This document shows positions 47,275 through 57,543 of a stretch of DNA of 64,000 bases, piece by piece; the stretch's first letter is position 1, and the number at the start of each line of letters is the position of its first letter. Both the position numbers and the translations under genes were made by a program. The notes under the pieces were generated by a model. That model had not been told where the DNA came from, did not search any database, and saw only the letters and a program-made list of their open reading frames with translations. Location of the stretch: positions 62,001 through 126,000 of the forward strand of contig JACEFZ010014487.1 in the NCBI GenBank assembly GCA_014155875.1. Direction: 5' to 3'. The DNA is from Cepaea nemoralis. Taxonomy: Eukaryota > Mollusca > Gastropoda > Stylommatophora > Helicidae.

Positions 47275-47345
47275 ATTCCCATATGCTTGATGGAGAATCG
47301 AACACATGACCGCCCGTCCTGCGGGCAAGCGTGCTAAGATAGGTA
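47275..47345 (-). other. tRNA-like sequence
   Basis: On the minus strand, CTTAGCACGCTTGCCCGCAG (A-box region) and ATGTGTTCGATTCTCC (B-box-like) are correctly spaced. The inverted pair CCCGCAGGACGGGCG could be an anticodon-arm-like hairpin. It is probably a SINE head. I see nothing else in 47040-47680. Confidence 0.4.
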
Positions 47346-47679
47346 GACACAGGAGTGGTGTGGTGGTATGTTAGGTAGATAAGTACACTTGTGTGAGAGA
47401 CAGAATGTCACTATACATACTTTACAAGATAACAGATTCTGTGCCAAACAAAAAATGGGTTTGGACCAAACAAGAATAGATGGCGTAAAATGGGAATTAT
47501 GGGGTGTGTTACAGTATGACTTACAAGTTATTAATATGGTAGCAGACATGTTGTATTATAATGCTCTGGCAACCTTTTGCTGATATATAAACCCATAGCA
47601 GATACGGGCGGTCGCTTTAGACAATTAATCATTCCTTGGCGTTTGATCATTTAATCCATGTAAATGAAAACTATATATA

Positions 47680-47890
47680 AAAAGCATAATCCCGCATACC
47701 GCGTTCGAAACATGGCTGCAGGAGATTTGGCAGCAGACCGCCTTGCGTTGGTTTTTTTATGAAAATGTTATGGGTGCAGGTCGTTCAGAAAGCAATGGCA
47801 AAGTACTCTCTGTAAACTTGCCAAGAGATCACAAACAGCAAGAATGCGTTTGATGACAGCGACGTCCTGTAATTGATATACAACTAACTT
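47680..47890 (+). mobile_element. SINE family 1
   Basis: ATCCCGCATACCGCGTTCGAAAC (B-box region) is followed by GATTTGGCAGCAGACCGCCT. The body reads CAGAAAGCAATGGCAAAGTAC and CTTGCCAAGAGATCACAAAC, ending GACGTCCTGTAATTGATAT. Confidence 0.7.
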
Positions 47891-47918
47891 TGTATGCAAA
47901 AAGAATTGTAAACTACAT

Positions 47919-48019
<101 letters not shown>

Positions 48020-48587
48020 AAGTTATAACATAGGAGGATTAGGCGGGATATTGAAAACAAAAATAAATGTTAAACAGTACGATGTTCTGTTGGTATCTCG
48101 CCTGCCATAATAAAATAATATGTAGAAATGCGGTCATGTGTGCCTGTTGACGTGAAATCACCAGCGTATCTCAGACGTCGGTGACGTCACAAACTCGGTT
48201 AGTTGTGTCTCTTTACCCGAATTCCCGAATTGTGCCGTTTGTGCTTGCCTTTACTCCAGATATAATGTAGTGACTTACGAACATGTTGCCTCTCATCTCC
48301 GATTGTTGTTACAATTTTTGTACAAAGATAACGCTGATCACATGCTTCAACATGTTGTCAGTTGTAGTCCACGGCACTTTTTTGGTTCAGCCCGTATATT
48401 TTTATTTTGCATAAAGATTAAGAGGCCAGGTCATTGCGACCCGTTGACCCACATTACCTATTTCGTTTAGCCAATCATTGGTCTTAGTTTAGTAGGTGTG
48501 TGCGTAGGTTGGGTTTTGTAGTTCAAGGGTCATCCAGGTTGCCCTAAACAAGACGTAGCTATTTGTATATAAATGTGGGTACAGATT

Positions 48588-48640
48588 GGGGGTGGGGGGG
48601 GGGGGGGGGCGGGCTACACACACACACACACACACACATC
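48588..48640. repeat. Poly-G run followed by (CA)n
   Basis: GGGGTGGGGGGGG then a G-run, then ACACACAC. Confidence 0.9.
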
Positions 48641-48959
48641 AGACATGCCTGGGTGACACACGAGATTTGACTGTAATCCCCCACTCTTAGACTCACACAC
48701 CAACACAATCCATCTTAACTGGTGACAGTTTAGCTGCCCAGGGGAGCAATCATGCTGACAGATAAATTACAGACGCATTGCTGTTTCAAGGACCGCATAT
48801 AATACACGCCATATAGGAGCGCAAATTTGTTTGCCAGATTTCTTCAGCATGTGTTGGCTAAACGTAGGAAGTACAATCACACATGCCATGTTGATTGGCT
48901 CACATAAAACGCGGCCATTTAGACAAGGTGTGTTTCTTGGGACTGCCACAGAACGCGCG

Positions 48960-48964
48960 CACAC

Positions 48965-48999
<35 letters not shown>
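48960..48999. repeat. (CA)n microsatellite
   Basis: About 19 CA units. Confidence 0.95.
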
Positions 49000-49002
<3 letters not shown>

Positions 49003-49169
49003 GAGGATGGGCCTTCAAATGAATACCTTAAATGTTTTGTGTGTGTGTGTGAATATATTCTGAAAAATTACAGAACAAATGCATCATTTTTCCGATGTAG
49101 TTACCACTGCGTTCAATGCAGCAGTTTTTGCCCATGACGTCTATGAAGGTTTCCACTCAGGCATTGAAA

Positions 49170-49500
49170 CCTTTGCTGCGCGATTGATCTTGAGGATGCG
49201 TACAACAGAGTACCATTGGATTTCATAATGCTTCAGCTTCTTGAGCTCAAGATAAGTCCTTTCCTCCTTAGTTGGATCGCTGCAGCTCTCTTCCAACGGA
49301 AAGTAGTTTTCAGATGTGGCAGTTGGACTTCGGAACCAACAATAATATATCTATCCTGGCCAACCACAGGGATCACCATTATCTCCGGTACTGTTCAACA
49401 TCTACACTGTGAGAATCACCAGCGAGCTGATCACTGGACTGGGGAGGATACTTTCATATACCGACGATGTTTTAGTGTATCGTCAGGGTAAAGATAGACA
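49170..49500 (+). pseudogene. LINE-I reverse transcriptase fragment
   Basis: Frame 1 reads AIDLEDAYNRVPLDFIMLQL with the first catalytic Asp. After one frameshift near 49345 it reads YPGQPQGSPLSPVLFNIYTV and LGRILSYTDDVLVYRQG, where YTDD replaces the usual YADD and both metal-binding aspartates are kept. PQGSPLSPVLF is typical of Jockey/I/CR1-type LINEs. It probably belongs with the C-terminal tail that starts at 49575, about 75 bp downstream. Confidence 0.82.
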
Positions 49501-49574
49501 ATTACAAAAATAAACACACATAGTATTATTTGGTACACATAGTATACATTCTGAATGCTCTGCTCTACGAGAAG

Positions 49575-50160
49575 TAAGACTTGTGCGAGAACCAGGTGAT
49601 GACTGCGAATCTACAACAATGGTCAGACTGCGAGAACAGCAAATTAAAAGAGGTGTGGCCAAACAAGAACACCAGGCAGGAAGCCAAAGAAGATTGATAA
49701 ACCAACACAGAACTGGTGTCGTTAGCCGCTACACGCTACAGGATTTGCTGAGGAGGGGGGACGCAGAGATGTTTCCAAGGCACCAGGGCCAGGTTCTATA
49801 CTGGCCAAGACCTACTAACACGTCCTAGTCGTGTGTCCTGGGCAACAGGTCTCTTCGGGGTCCTGGCTAACGTAGTAGGATCGCTGATTATTCCGAAGTC
49901 GGAGAGTATCTGCCTGCATGGCGAGGAACCACCAGTCTGCACACCAATAAGCCAGACATGGACAACGGATACTCACGCAAACCTCAGTCCGGTATGACAT
50001 CACACTGATGTTGGACAACAGGATGTCTTCATCCGACATACAGGACCTTGCGCTGGAGTTCATAGCCAGCGAATACAAGCAAGCAAGCTGAGGAGGGGAT
50101 CCGAGCACTTATGGATTGAATGGTTCGATGTGCAATGAGGACGATCTGTCGACTAACTAA
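49575..50160 (+). pseudogene. LINE-I C-terminal tail, interrupted
   Basis: STTMVRLREQQIKRGVAKQE and AGSQRRLINQHRTGVVSRYT then LQDLLRRG match 44640-44960 (-). The copy is cut at 49758, resumes at 50099 with ATCCGAGCACTTATGG and ends GATCTGTCGACTAACTAAC. Confidence 0.78.
49759..50086. mobile_element. 328-bp retroposon-like insertion, 12-bp TSD
   Basis: It is flanked by GCTGAGGAGGGG at 49747-49758 and 50087-50098. The uninterrupted copy at 44.7 kb shows the empty site. It starts GGACGCAGAGATGTTTCC and ends GCGAATACAAGCAAGCAA, a short (CAAG)n tail. Long TSD and simple tail indicate LINE-mediated insertion. No pol III boxes were recognised, so it may be a 5'-truncated LINE end. Confidence 0.8.
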
Positions 50161-50229
50161 CTGCGGTCAATGAAATCAATGCAAGTTCCCCAGCGCCGTT
50201 ACAGTGCTTGGATTCCTGTAGAAAAGAAA

Positions 50230-50505
50230 AATCACTTAGTCACGTATATCTAACCACTTTGCGGTCACTACTCCGTGTGCCTGACCTGGTCGTGAACAGT
50301 CTGTCACAGAAGTCACACCGTTTTGAAACTTCCTACTCCACTCATTCACTTGCTGGACTGACAGGCATGCATCACCATACTGGACCTGAATTCGCCGATA
50401 CATTTCTAAGGATTTCATCCCTTCACTGGTTTTTAAATTAAAAAAAAAAAACGGATAACAGAACGCTGCTCCTCTGTGGTAAACAGTATAAAATAACATA
50501 AAGTA
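50230..50505 (-). pseudogene. Mariner-like transposase N-terminal fragment
   Basis: The minus-strand frame contains FFNLKTSEGMKSLEMYRRIQ, QYGDACLSVQQVNEWSRKFQ and NGVTSVTDCSRPGQAHGVVT. This is the helix-turn-helix DNA-binding region of mariner transposases (Y--L---YG---LS---V-EW--KF--G--S--D--R-GR). The catalytic DDD domain is missing. The left edge abuts the end of the LINE-I copy. A short A-run lies in the reading frame. Confidence 0.75.
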
Positions 50506-50796
50506 ATGCAGCTTTACAGAACAGAATTAGGAACAATACAAGGACGTTGCGACGACTAGCCTTCATCGGCAAACAAATACGTACACACAACACAACATAT
50601 AGTCACGGAGAGGACCCTCCAGATGTCAAAAGTTGGGCGGCCATCTTTAAGTTAAACTTACGACGTCATCATGTTCGTCTGCACTGTGATGTTACGTGCT
50701 TAAAACTCTTGACATCCTTAACAACAGTGTTGACAGTTTATAAGAGAATGGCATGGTTATTGTAATTTCCATCACACTTAAGGTTTTCATACGAAG

Positions 50797-50797
50797 T

Positions 50798-50843
<46 letters not shown>

Positions 50844-50854
50844 CGCTCTCTCTC

Positions 50855-50892
<38 letters not shown>

Positions 50893-50893
50893 G
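50797..50893. repeat. (TC)n microsatellite
   Basis: A long CT dinucleotide tract with a short CTCCGCTC interruption. From 50510 to 50796 nothing is seen. Confidence 0.95.
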
Positions 50894-50949
50894 CGCGGGC
50901 GAGCGCGCGCCAGCCAACAAATTTCGCTAAGGTACACCAATACACCGCG

Positions 50950-51205
50950 GGCCATGGTATCGGCCAGGCTAGCACACCTGCTGGACTGCCTATGGAGGGA
51001 GGCCATGTACAAACATTGGCATGGGCTCCCAGGTGAACCCAGCCTAAAGTGGGGTCCCTGGATTCTTCTAGAAAGTAAAGGCCACCGGTGTGATATTGAC
51101 AGCATCCCCCGTGTCGTTGGTTCTATAAAAAGATGGGGCCAGCACCACATATCCATTACATCCCGTTGCGTGGAACAGGAACCCCCCTGACATCTGTACA
51201 CCCGG
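50950..51205 (+). mobile_element. SINE family 2, long copy
   Basis: The head is GTATCGGCCAGGCTAGCACA. The core is GGTGTGATATTGACAGC, then GGTTCTATAAAAAGATGGGG and CCAGCACCACATATCC, and the end is CCCCCTGACATCTG. Core and end match 11213-11470. Confidence 0.6.
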
Positions 51206-51479
51206 TGGATGTCTGCGTGGAATGCATCTGTCCTGTCTGTATGTAAGTCTGCCTATCTAGCTATTATCTCTTTGTCTGTTTGTCCTTTCCCCCTTTGTCT
51301 ATTCGGTTTAGTGTTTGCCTGCGTATGTATTCCTCCATATGCAGCCATCTGTCTGCTGATCTTTACCCCTCTGTCAAAACCATTGATTTAGTTATCGTTT
51401 GCTGACAAGCAGCATCGCTTGGAATTGTATTACTCTCCCCGTCTCTTTCCGTCTGTGTGTCTATCTGTCTCTAACCCTC

Positions 51480-51502
51480 TCTTTCATTCTTTTCTTCTCT
51501 CT

Positions 51503-51546
<44 letters not shown>

Positions 51547-51700
51547 CTTTATTTCTCTCTCTCCACCTCTTCCCCCCTCTCTCTCGCATTCTTTCTCTCC
51601 TTCTCTCTCTCCGTCTCTCTTTCCCTCCTTCTCTCTCCCCCTCTCTCTCCTCTCTCCCTCCTCTCTCTTTCTTTCCCTTTCTGCTCCCTCTCTCTCCAGT
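51480..51700. repeat. CT-rich low complexity
   Basis: A pure (TC)n tract at about 51503-51545 within a longer pyrimidine-rich region. Open frames of up to 284 codons across here are low-complexity artefacts. 51700-52440 shows only a C-run at 51798-51818 and CA repeats. Confidence 0.9.
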
Positions 51701-52439
51701 ATTCGCCAACTTCCACAAGTGTGCTCCCATTGTTTCCTTCCTCCACCCCGTCACCTACCTTTTTTTCTAGTCTCCTTTTGTTTTCCTCAGTTCTCTTCCA
51801 CCCCCCCCCCCCCCCCCACACACACACCACCGTTTCTTCCAACCTTCCCCTGGTTTCCGCCGCTTTATTTTTCGCCCATTTATTTCCCAAGTCTTCTCAG
51901 TATTCTCTACCATCGCCCATGTTCCCAAATCACCAACAGCAATCCCCGTCTCCCGCGTTCCACCATTCTCTCCCTTTCCTTCGACAGCCCTGTCGTTCCC
52001 CATTCTCCACTTTGTTTCCCCCATATCCCGGACACCCTTGGTTGTCAGGTCCACTTGTTCATCCTTCTAGTGTCATATTTCACACGTGGTTCCTGTTTTT
52101 TGATCACCAGACATCTGATGGCAGCAAGCAGGCCGGGTGATTACTGCTTAGTTTCTGCTCCATCGCCTCATATTTTATTGATGGTGGTATCTTCGGCTCT
52201 GATCCGACGTTCTTGTCATCTTGAATATTGGTCATCTAATGATGGAGAAATCAATGGATTTCGTGTATTTTAACGCCTGGTAGATTACCACTAAATGCGT
52301 TGATTTGCCATGGCACGGTTCTGTAACTGTTACCATTTTATTGTTTTCTCGTTTGTTTTGTTTGGAATCACTTTCATTGTAAAAAGATGTTTATATTAAT
52401 ACTCCAGTCATCTTCCGTAAATAGACAGGGCGTGTTCCG

Positions 52440-52640
52440 TGGAGTGGCTTGCATCGCTCGAAAAAAGCGAAGATTACGAGTCGGTCATGGAATTGCTGCC
52501 CAGGGCATGTGTGTATGTGTGAGTGGAGATGAACAGGCTGATAGACTGGCTCTGCGGCGCCTTTGTTTAGAGTGCTACATTATGGCAAGGCTGATGTGAT
52601 GGAGGCGTTCTTGGATTCAGAGGAACAATACAAACCAAGG
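52440..52640 (+). pseudogene. Possible LINE RNase H remnant
   Basis: The frame contains CVSGDEQADRLALRR, resembling the final RNase H motif (G-EQADRLA). No other domain is recognisable here or in the open frames at 52700-53230. I see nothing else to 53230. Confidence 0.4.
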
Positions 52641-53231
52641 ATCCACACTCTGATGTGTTGATTCAACAGAGGTGAGCAGTGTGTCTGGACGGCCCTTTAC
52701 GCGTTGAGGAAAATGCCGGCTTCAGTCAGACTTATACTAGTACCATCAGCATGGCAATTCTTCCTAGACTACAGGAGAATGGAACGGGGAATGTGTGAGG
52801 ATGTCTCCCTTGCATCGATGTGGATTCTTGGTTTCATATTGACAGAAGGAGAATCTCGGCACTGTCTCAATTCCGTGGTGACTACAAGGATCCGCATGTA
52901 TGTACATACCACCAGAATCACACATGAGATACTTATTCATTTATGGAGCAGTTATCTATGCTATAGTTTTACCAGGGCGGCTAACTGTACGGCCTGCTCT
53001 TTCCGACTTCCAACTGCCAAGGGATTTCTATTGGGTGCATGTGCGCAAGGTTCTCCTAGATTTTCACCCTAATCCGAGACGCTTAGACGTTCAAACTACT
53101 ACTACAAGATCAGGATGGATTAGTTTCCCCACCATTTTATTTCTTACTACGCAGTACTCTACATTATCCACGCTGTTTATTATAGCAGGCCTGCTGCAGC
53201 TGGAGGTGGGCTGCAGTCCGCTGGTTTTCTG

Positions 53232-53345
53232 ACAAGGGCCGAGCCGAGTGACCGGGCAATTGTCTGTCTTTCGTCCTTGCACAACCAAGTTCAAATCTCT
53301 GATAAGACATAATTGTTGCCACCAAGGGGTAAAATAACAAAGAGA
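53232..53345 (+). mobile_element. tRNA-like SINE head
   Basis: GGCCGAGCCGAGTGACCGGG (A-box-like) and ACCAAGTTCAAATCTCTG (B-box-like), followed by GCCACCAAGGGGTAAA. Confidence 0.45.
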
Positions 53346-53411
53346 GCCTAGCCTGTACACTTTCTGATATCTGCCAACTCACGTCCTGACATCTGCCTAA
53401 ACTAACTCGTT

Positions 53412-53458
53412 GCATGTTCTTTACAGTACGTTCCAGTCACCCGCAGCATTTTTAGGTA
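53412..53458 (-). mobile_element. SINE family 1 tail, left of Tigger
   Basis: GTTCTTTACAGTACGTTCCAGTCAC and GCAGCATTTTTAG match the minus-strand tail TCCTTTACAGGACGTCACAG...CAGCATC of family 1. The homology continues at 57544, beyond the Tigger element. Confidence 0.65.
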
Positions 53459-53608
53459 CAGGTACCTCGGATTACGAACGTCTCAGGTCAAGAACAATTC
53501 AGGTTACGAACAACAACTTCGAAAATTGTATGTCTCGGGTAACGAACAGTGCCTCGGGTTACGAACTAAGGCGAGAGAGAGCAAGGTGTTAGTTGGTGAC
53601 AAACGATC

Positions 53609-53956
53609 GTGTACAGTACAAACAGTACTACGGATGAGCTTGTGGATCTTCAGAATGAACAGCAAAAGACATTAAAGGAGGAGCAGTCGTCAGTAACCGT
53701 TTCAACTGCCAGGATTAAAGAAATGTGCAGCAAGTGGGCAGACGTCGAAGACTTCATTGTGGACCATCATCCAAACAAACTTGTTGCTAACAGGGCAGTA
53801 AACCTGATGAATGATAACACGATGGCCCACTTCAGAAATATTCTCCAGCAAATGAAGCGACAAATTTCCCTTGATAGTTTCTTGGTGCAGAAAGATTCTC
53901 AGTCGGCTGCCAAGAAACAGCGACAAGATACTCCTGAAACTAATGATTCGGAATAA
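53609..53956 (+). pseudogene. Tigger transposase C-terminal fragment
   Basis: The 115-codon open frame reads TTDELVDLQNEQQKTLKEEQ, IKEMCSKWADVEDFIVDHHP then NKLVANRAVNLMND and LQQMKRQISLDSFLVQK. It matches the C-terminal tail of Tigger/pogo transposases (E-QHP-K--A-RA-NL-ND---SHFR-IL-RR-KQ-SLDRFL). The CENP-B-type DNA-binding and DDE catalytic domains are missing, so it cannot be an active transposase. The ATG is probably not a native start. Confidence 0.8.
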
Positions 53957-54058
53957 CAAAGAAAGTGACAAATTTCCCACGATCGTTTTCTTGGTAATAA
54001 AGATTGACTAAATATCTTTTTATTTTACATTTTATTCATTTGGTTGTTTTCTTTCTCT

Positions 54059-54069
54059 TTATTTAATAC
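54059..54069. repeat. 11-bp TSD of RTE, left
   Basis: TTATTTAATAC, repeated exactly at 57336-57346. An A/T-rich target fits endonuclease-primed LINE insertion. Confidence 0.9.
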
Positions 54070-54214
54070 ATCCTCTAAAAGTACTGGAGAGTTTTGGTCA
54101 GAGACCATAACTTTATGAAGGGAAAATCCCAACTGCACCTCCACGCGGTAGAGGATGGAAACACACTACGGTGTGGCTAACACAGCTCTGGGGACCGAGT
54201 ATCCACCGGAATAA

Positions 54215-54577
54215 GTGGACAACTCTGCAGCTGAGCAGAGCAGGGCACTCACTTGTCCTTACAGTCGGAAATGGCTGTCAAAAGCAGAGGTAAAAAGACC
54301 ACCATGTGAATGTGGAAGGCAAGGGGAAACCACCACATTATCTTCCCAAGACTTCATGGCAAAACATAAATCAAAGTTAGTGAAGGACGTTAATGGCTGT
54401 CTTAGGGCATCCTCGTCCGGTAGGGACAGTCATGAGCCACAGGTGACACCAGACCGTCATCCAGCTACTGATGGCAAAATCTTAACTAAAATAAATAAAT
54501 TTAGAGTAGGAACATGGAATGTTAGGACATTAAATGAGCTAGGAAAGTTGACCAATGTTCTAAGTAGAGATGGATAG
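54215..54577 (+). CDS. RTE ORF, N-terminal part up to frameshift
   Basis: The 120-residue frame has a hydrophilic N-terminal region with CECG (31-34). It ends NKFRVGTWNVRTLNELGKLT (94-113), the first motif of the APE-type endonuclease (TWNVRTL). The stop comes 11 codons after this motif, and the rest of the endonuclease is in the +1-shifted frame starting at 54570, so the domain is split. The overlap is 8 bases. Either a one-base indel inactivates this copy or the assembly has an error; a programmed frameshift inside an endonuclease domain is unlikely. Confidence 0.8.
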   Translation: MDNSAAEQSRALTCPYSRKWLSKAEVKRPPCECGRQGETTTLSSQDFMAKHKSKLVKDVNGCLRASSSGRDSHEPQVTPDRHPATDGKILTKINKFRVGTWNVRTLNELGKLTNVLSRDG

Positions 54578-57320
54578 CATGAAAATGAATATACTAGGCG
54601 TTAGTGAGATGAGATGGAAGGGATCGGGCAAAATTATAGCTGACAATCACACAATAATTTATTCTGGAGGGGAGACACAGGAGAAAGGGGTAGGAATAAT
54701 ATTAGATGAAAAAACAGCCAAGTCAATTAATGGATACTGGTGTATTTCAGATAGAGTTATTATGGTAAAAATCAAAGGCAAACCAATAGACATAAATATT
54801 ATACAAGTATATGCACCAACAGCAAGCAGTAGTGATGAAGAAATACAACACTTTTACGACGAAATAGAAATGGCGATGGCTCAAATTGGATCACAAGAAA
54901 TAAAGATAATACTTGGTGATTTTAATGCAAAAGTAGGAAAGGGAAAAATGGAGGATGTAGTGGGGAATTATGGTTTAGGTACAAGAAATGAAAGAGGGGA
55001 AAAGCTAATAGAATGGGCAAATATCAATGATATGATAATTGGAAACACATGGTTTAAACACCATAAAAGACGACTGTACACATGGATAAGCCCTGATAAG
55101 AATATACGCAACCAAATTGACTACATACTAATTAATAAAAGATTTAGAAATGCTTTAATTAATGTAAAGACAATGCCTGGTGCTGACTGTAATAGTGATC
55201 ATGTACCACTATGTGGACAAATAAAAGTAAGATTAAAAAGAGGGAAAAAAATGGTTAAGAACATGAGACTTAATAAAGAGGTTCTAAAAATAGATAAAGA
55301 AATGCAAGAACAATACAGAGTGACTGTGAAAAATAGGTACAATGCAATAACTAAAATACAGAGTATAGATGAACAATGGGAAATGTTAAGGGACTCCATT
55401 CATCAAACTAGCAAAGAAGTATTACCAGAGAGAGGCAAAATAGCTAAGAAAAAATGGATGAATGAAGATATCTTAAACCTGATGGACAAAAGAAAACAGT
55501 ATAAAAATAACAAACAAGAATTCGCTAAGATAAATAAAGAAATAAAAGATAAATGTGGGAAGGCTAAAGAAAGTTGGTTAAACGAGCAATGCAAAAAAAT
55601 TGAATTAAATTCCATTAAAGATACAAAAAATATGCACAGACAAATCAGTGAGCTTACAGGAAAAAAAATAAGAATAAATACAGGGTGTTTGAAATCAAAA
55701 ACAGGAAAGATAATATTAGAGGAAGATGCTATAATGAAGAGGTGGAATGAGTATATAAGAGAATTATATGAAGGAGAAAGGGCAGAATTAACAGAAGATA
55801 GTAACTTAGAAGGTCCACCTATTCTGAAAGAAGAAGTCGCTGACGCTATGAAACGTATGAAGAAAGGAAAAACAGCTGGGCCAGATGAAATCACAATAGA
55901 AGAATTAGAAGTATTGGGAGAATTTGGAGTAGATATATTAACCAAAATGTTGAATGATATTTACAGCAGTGGATATTTACCCAGTGATATGCTGAAATCT
56001 GTATTTATAGCTATACCAAAAAGACCAGGAGCAATTGATTGTGAAGATTTTCGTACAATTAACCTTATAAACCATATCACTAAGCTTCTACTCAGAATCA
56101 TAATGAGAAGAACCAAAAAGAAAATAAAAATGGAAATTAGTGAAGAACAGTATGGATTTGTGGAAGGAAAGGGCACAAACAATGCAATTTATACATTGCG
56201 GACACTAATAGAAAGGTCAATAGAGAAACAGAGGGACATATATTTGTGCTTCATAGATTATACTAAGGCATTTGATAAAGTGAAACATGATGAACTGATT
56301 AAAATGTTGGAAGATATCAACACTGATGGAAAAGATTTAAGAATAATAAAGAATATTTACTGGAACCAAGTAGCAGCAATTAAAATGGGAAATAAAGAGG
56401 GTAGTTACGAACAGATAAAGCTAGGAGTACGACAAGGGTGTGTCTTGTCACCAGATCTTTTCTCCCTGTATAGCGAAGTAATAATGAGAGAGATCAAAGA
56501 GATGCCAGGAATACTAGTTGGAGGTTATAATATAAATAATATACGCTATGCAGATGACACAGTATTGGTGGCGGATAATTCAACAGACCTACAACAATTA
56601 TTAGACGTTGTAGTAACAGAGAGTGCAAGGAAAGGACTCAACTTGAATATCAAGAAAACAGTAACAATGGTAATATCAAAGAAAATGGTGACACCAAAAT
56701 GTGACATAGAAATAGAAGGGAAAATCCTTAACCAAGTTGATAATTTTAGATACCTAGGGGCATTTATAACATCAGATGGAAGATGTACAACAGAGATTAG
56801 GAGCAGAATAGGGCAGGCAAAAGCCGCATTTCATAAAATGAAGAGTATCTTATGCAATAAGTCACTGTCACTGAATGTAAGAAAGAGAGTGCTGAAATGC
56901 TATGTAGAACCAGTTTTGCTGTATGGCAGTGAATCTTGGAATGTAAATGAACAAATTAAGAAGAAATTAGAAGCAACAGAGATGTGGTTCCTGAGACGAA
57001 TGTTGCGAATTCCTTGGACTGCCAGAGTAACTAACGACGACTGCCTGAAACAGGCTAATGAAACTAGAACATTATATACAACAATAAGACAGAGACAAAC
57101 AGCTTTCCTCGGTCATGTGATGAGAAGAGAGGCATTGGAGAACATTGTAACAACTGGAAAGATCGAGGGGAAGAGAGGCAGAGGTAGACCAAGAGAAGTG
57201 ATGCTGGATGGATTGAGACGGTGGCATGGAGGAATATCAGCAGCAGAGTTGATCCAGAAAACCAAAGACCGAGATCTATGGAGAGCCATGAACGCCTACG
57301 CCAGCCGGCACGGCACTTGA
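54570..57320 (+). CDS. RTE endonuclease-reverse transcriptase
   Basis: 916 codons, uninterrupted. APE endonuclease motifs: SEMRW (12-16, catalytic Glu13), QVYAPT (79-84), GDFNAKVG (116-123), IDYIL (183-187) and SDH (209-211). Reverse transcriptase: GKTAGPDEI (433-441), EEQYGFVEGKGTNNAI (525-540), FIDYTKAFD (561-569), VRQGCVLSPDLFS (620-632) and YADDTVLV (660-667). Catalytic aspartates D563, D662 and D663 are present. The C-terminal segment has VLLYGSESW, FLRRMLRIPWT, FLGHVMRREALENI, GRGRPREVMLDGL and a final MNAYASRHG. It nicks target DNA and copies its own RNA there. The first ATG here is internal to the original protein. Confidence 0.9.
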   Translation: MDSMKMNILGVSEMRWKGSGKIIADNHTIIYSGGETQEKGVGIILDEKTAKSINGYWCISDRVIMVKIKGKPIDINIIQVYAPTASSSDEEIQHFYDEIEMAMAQIGSQEIKIILGDFNAKVGKGKMEDVVGNYGLGTRNERGEKLIEWANINDMIIGNTWFKHHKRRLYTWISPDKNIRNQIDYILINKRFRNALINVKTMPGADCNSDHVPLCGQIKVRLKRGKKMVKNMRLNKEVLKIDKEMQEQYRVTVKNRYNAITKIQSIDEQWEMLRDSIHQTSKEVLPERGKIAKKKWMNEDILNLMDKRKQYKNNKQEFAKINKEIKDKCGKAKESWLNEQCKKIELNSIKDTKNMHRQISELTGKKIRINTGCLKSKTGKIILEEDAIMKRWNEYIRELYEGERAELTEDSNLEGPPILKEEVADAMKRMKKGKTAGPDEITIEELEVLGEFGVDILTKMLNDIYSSGYLPSDMLKSVFIAIPKRPGAIDCEDFRTINLINHITKLLLRIIMRRTKKKIKMEISEEQYGFVEGKGTNNAIYTLRTLIERSIEKQRDIYLCFIDYTKAFDKVKHDELIKMLEDINTDGKDLRIIKNIYWNQVAAIKMGNKEGSYEQIKLGVRQGCVLSPDLFSLYSEVIMREIKEMPGILVGGYNINNIRYADDTVLVADNSTDLQQLLDVVVTESARKGLNLNIKKTVTMVISKKMVTPKCDIEIEGKILNQVDNFRYLGAFITSDGRCTTEIRSRIGQAKAAFHKMKSILCNKSLSLNVRKRVLKCYVEPVLLYGSESWNVNEQIKKKLEATEMWFLRRMLRIPWTARVTNDDCLKQANETRTLYTTIRQRQTAFLGHVMRREALENIVTTGKIEGKRGRGRPREVMLDGLRRWHGGISAAELIQKTKDRDLWRAMNAYASRHGT

Positions 57321-57346
57321 TGATGATGATGATGATTATTTAATAC
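57320..57346. repeat. (TGA/GAT)n RTE tail and right TSD
   Basis: TGATGATGATGATGATGA then TTATTTAATAC. The TGA stop of the ORF is the first unit of the tail. Confidence 0.88.
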
Positions 57347-57394
57347 GTGAAGTACACGTATTCTTTGCGCTTTGTCAGGTAAACGACCGGATGT

Positions 57395-57418
57395 TAATAA
57401 AAAAAAAAAAAAAAAAAG
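57395..57418. repeat. A-run in Tigger 3' part
   Basis: An A-run of about 19 bases after ATGTTAATA, between the RTE and the right Tigger terminus. Confidence 0.8.
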
Positions 57419-57543
57419 AACGATACTTTCATCTTGAAACGGATTATCTTTATTTCATTGATTTCAATGTCTCAGGTTACGAACTTTTCGGGTTACGAAC
57501 CGAGTTCTGGAACGAATTAAGTTCGTAACCCGAGGTGCCACTG

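Larger units (their letters stand above)
54070..57335 (+). mobile_element. Near-intact RTE-type LINE (subfamily A)
   Basis: The 3.27-kb element has perfect 11-bp TSDs, a ~145-bp leader, one coding region with endonuclease and reverse transcriptase, a very short 3' UTR and a (TGA/GAT)n tail at 57320-57335. Size, a single main ORF, a short 3' UTR and a trinucleotide tail are typical of the RTE clade. The coding region is interrupted only by one frameshift near 54570. It is the parent type for truncated subfamily A copies at 14.5, 20.9, 34.9, 45.0 and 60.7 kb. It lies within the Tigger element. Confidence 0.92.
53459..57543 (+). mobile_element. Tigger/pogo DNA transposon hosting an RTE
   Basis: Terminal inverted repeats begin CAGGTACCTCGGATTACGAAC on the left and, read from the right end, CAGTGGCACCTCGGGTTACG. 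The motif TCGGGTTACGAAC recurs several times in each terminus (53470-53570 and 57470-57535). The dinucleotides outside are TA and TG, a decayed TA target. A Tigger-type transposase C-terminus lies at 53609-53956. Without the 3.27-kb RTE and its TSD the element is about 0.8 kb, so it was an internally deleted copy before the RTE arrived. Confidence 0.85.

Noticed and set aside
50753..51201. Overlapping 145- and 169-codon frames on opposite strands
   Set aside because: They span a (TC)n tract and a SINE family 2 copy; no protein family resemblance.
51399..52273. 284-codon Ser/Leu/Pro-rich open frame with overlapping frames on both strands
   Set aside because: It reads through CT microsatellites and pyrimidine-rich DNA; overlapping frames on both strands and low complexity argue against a gene.
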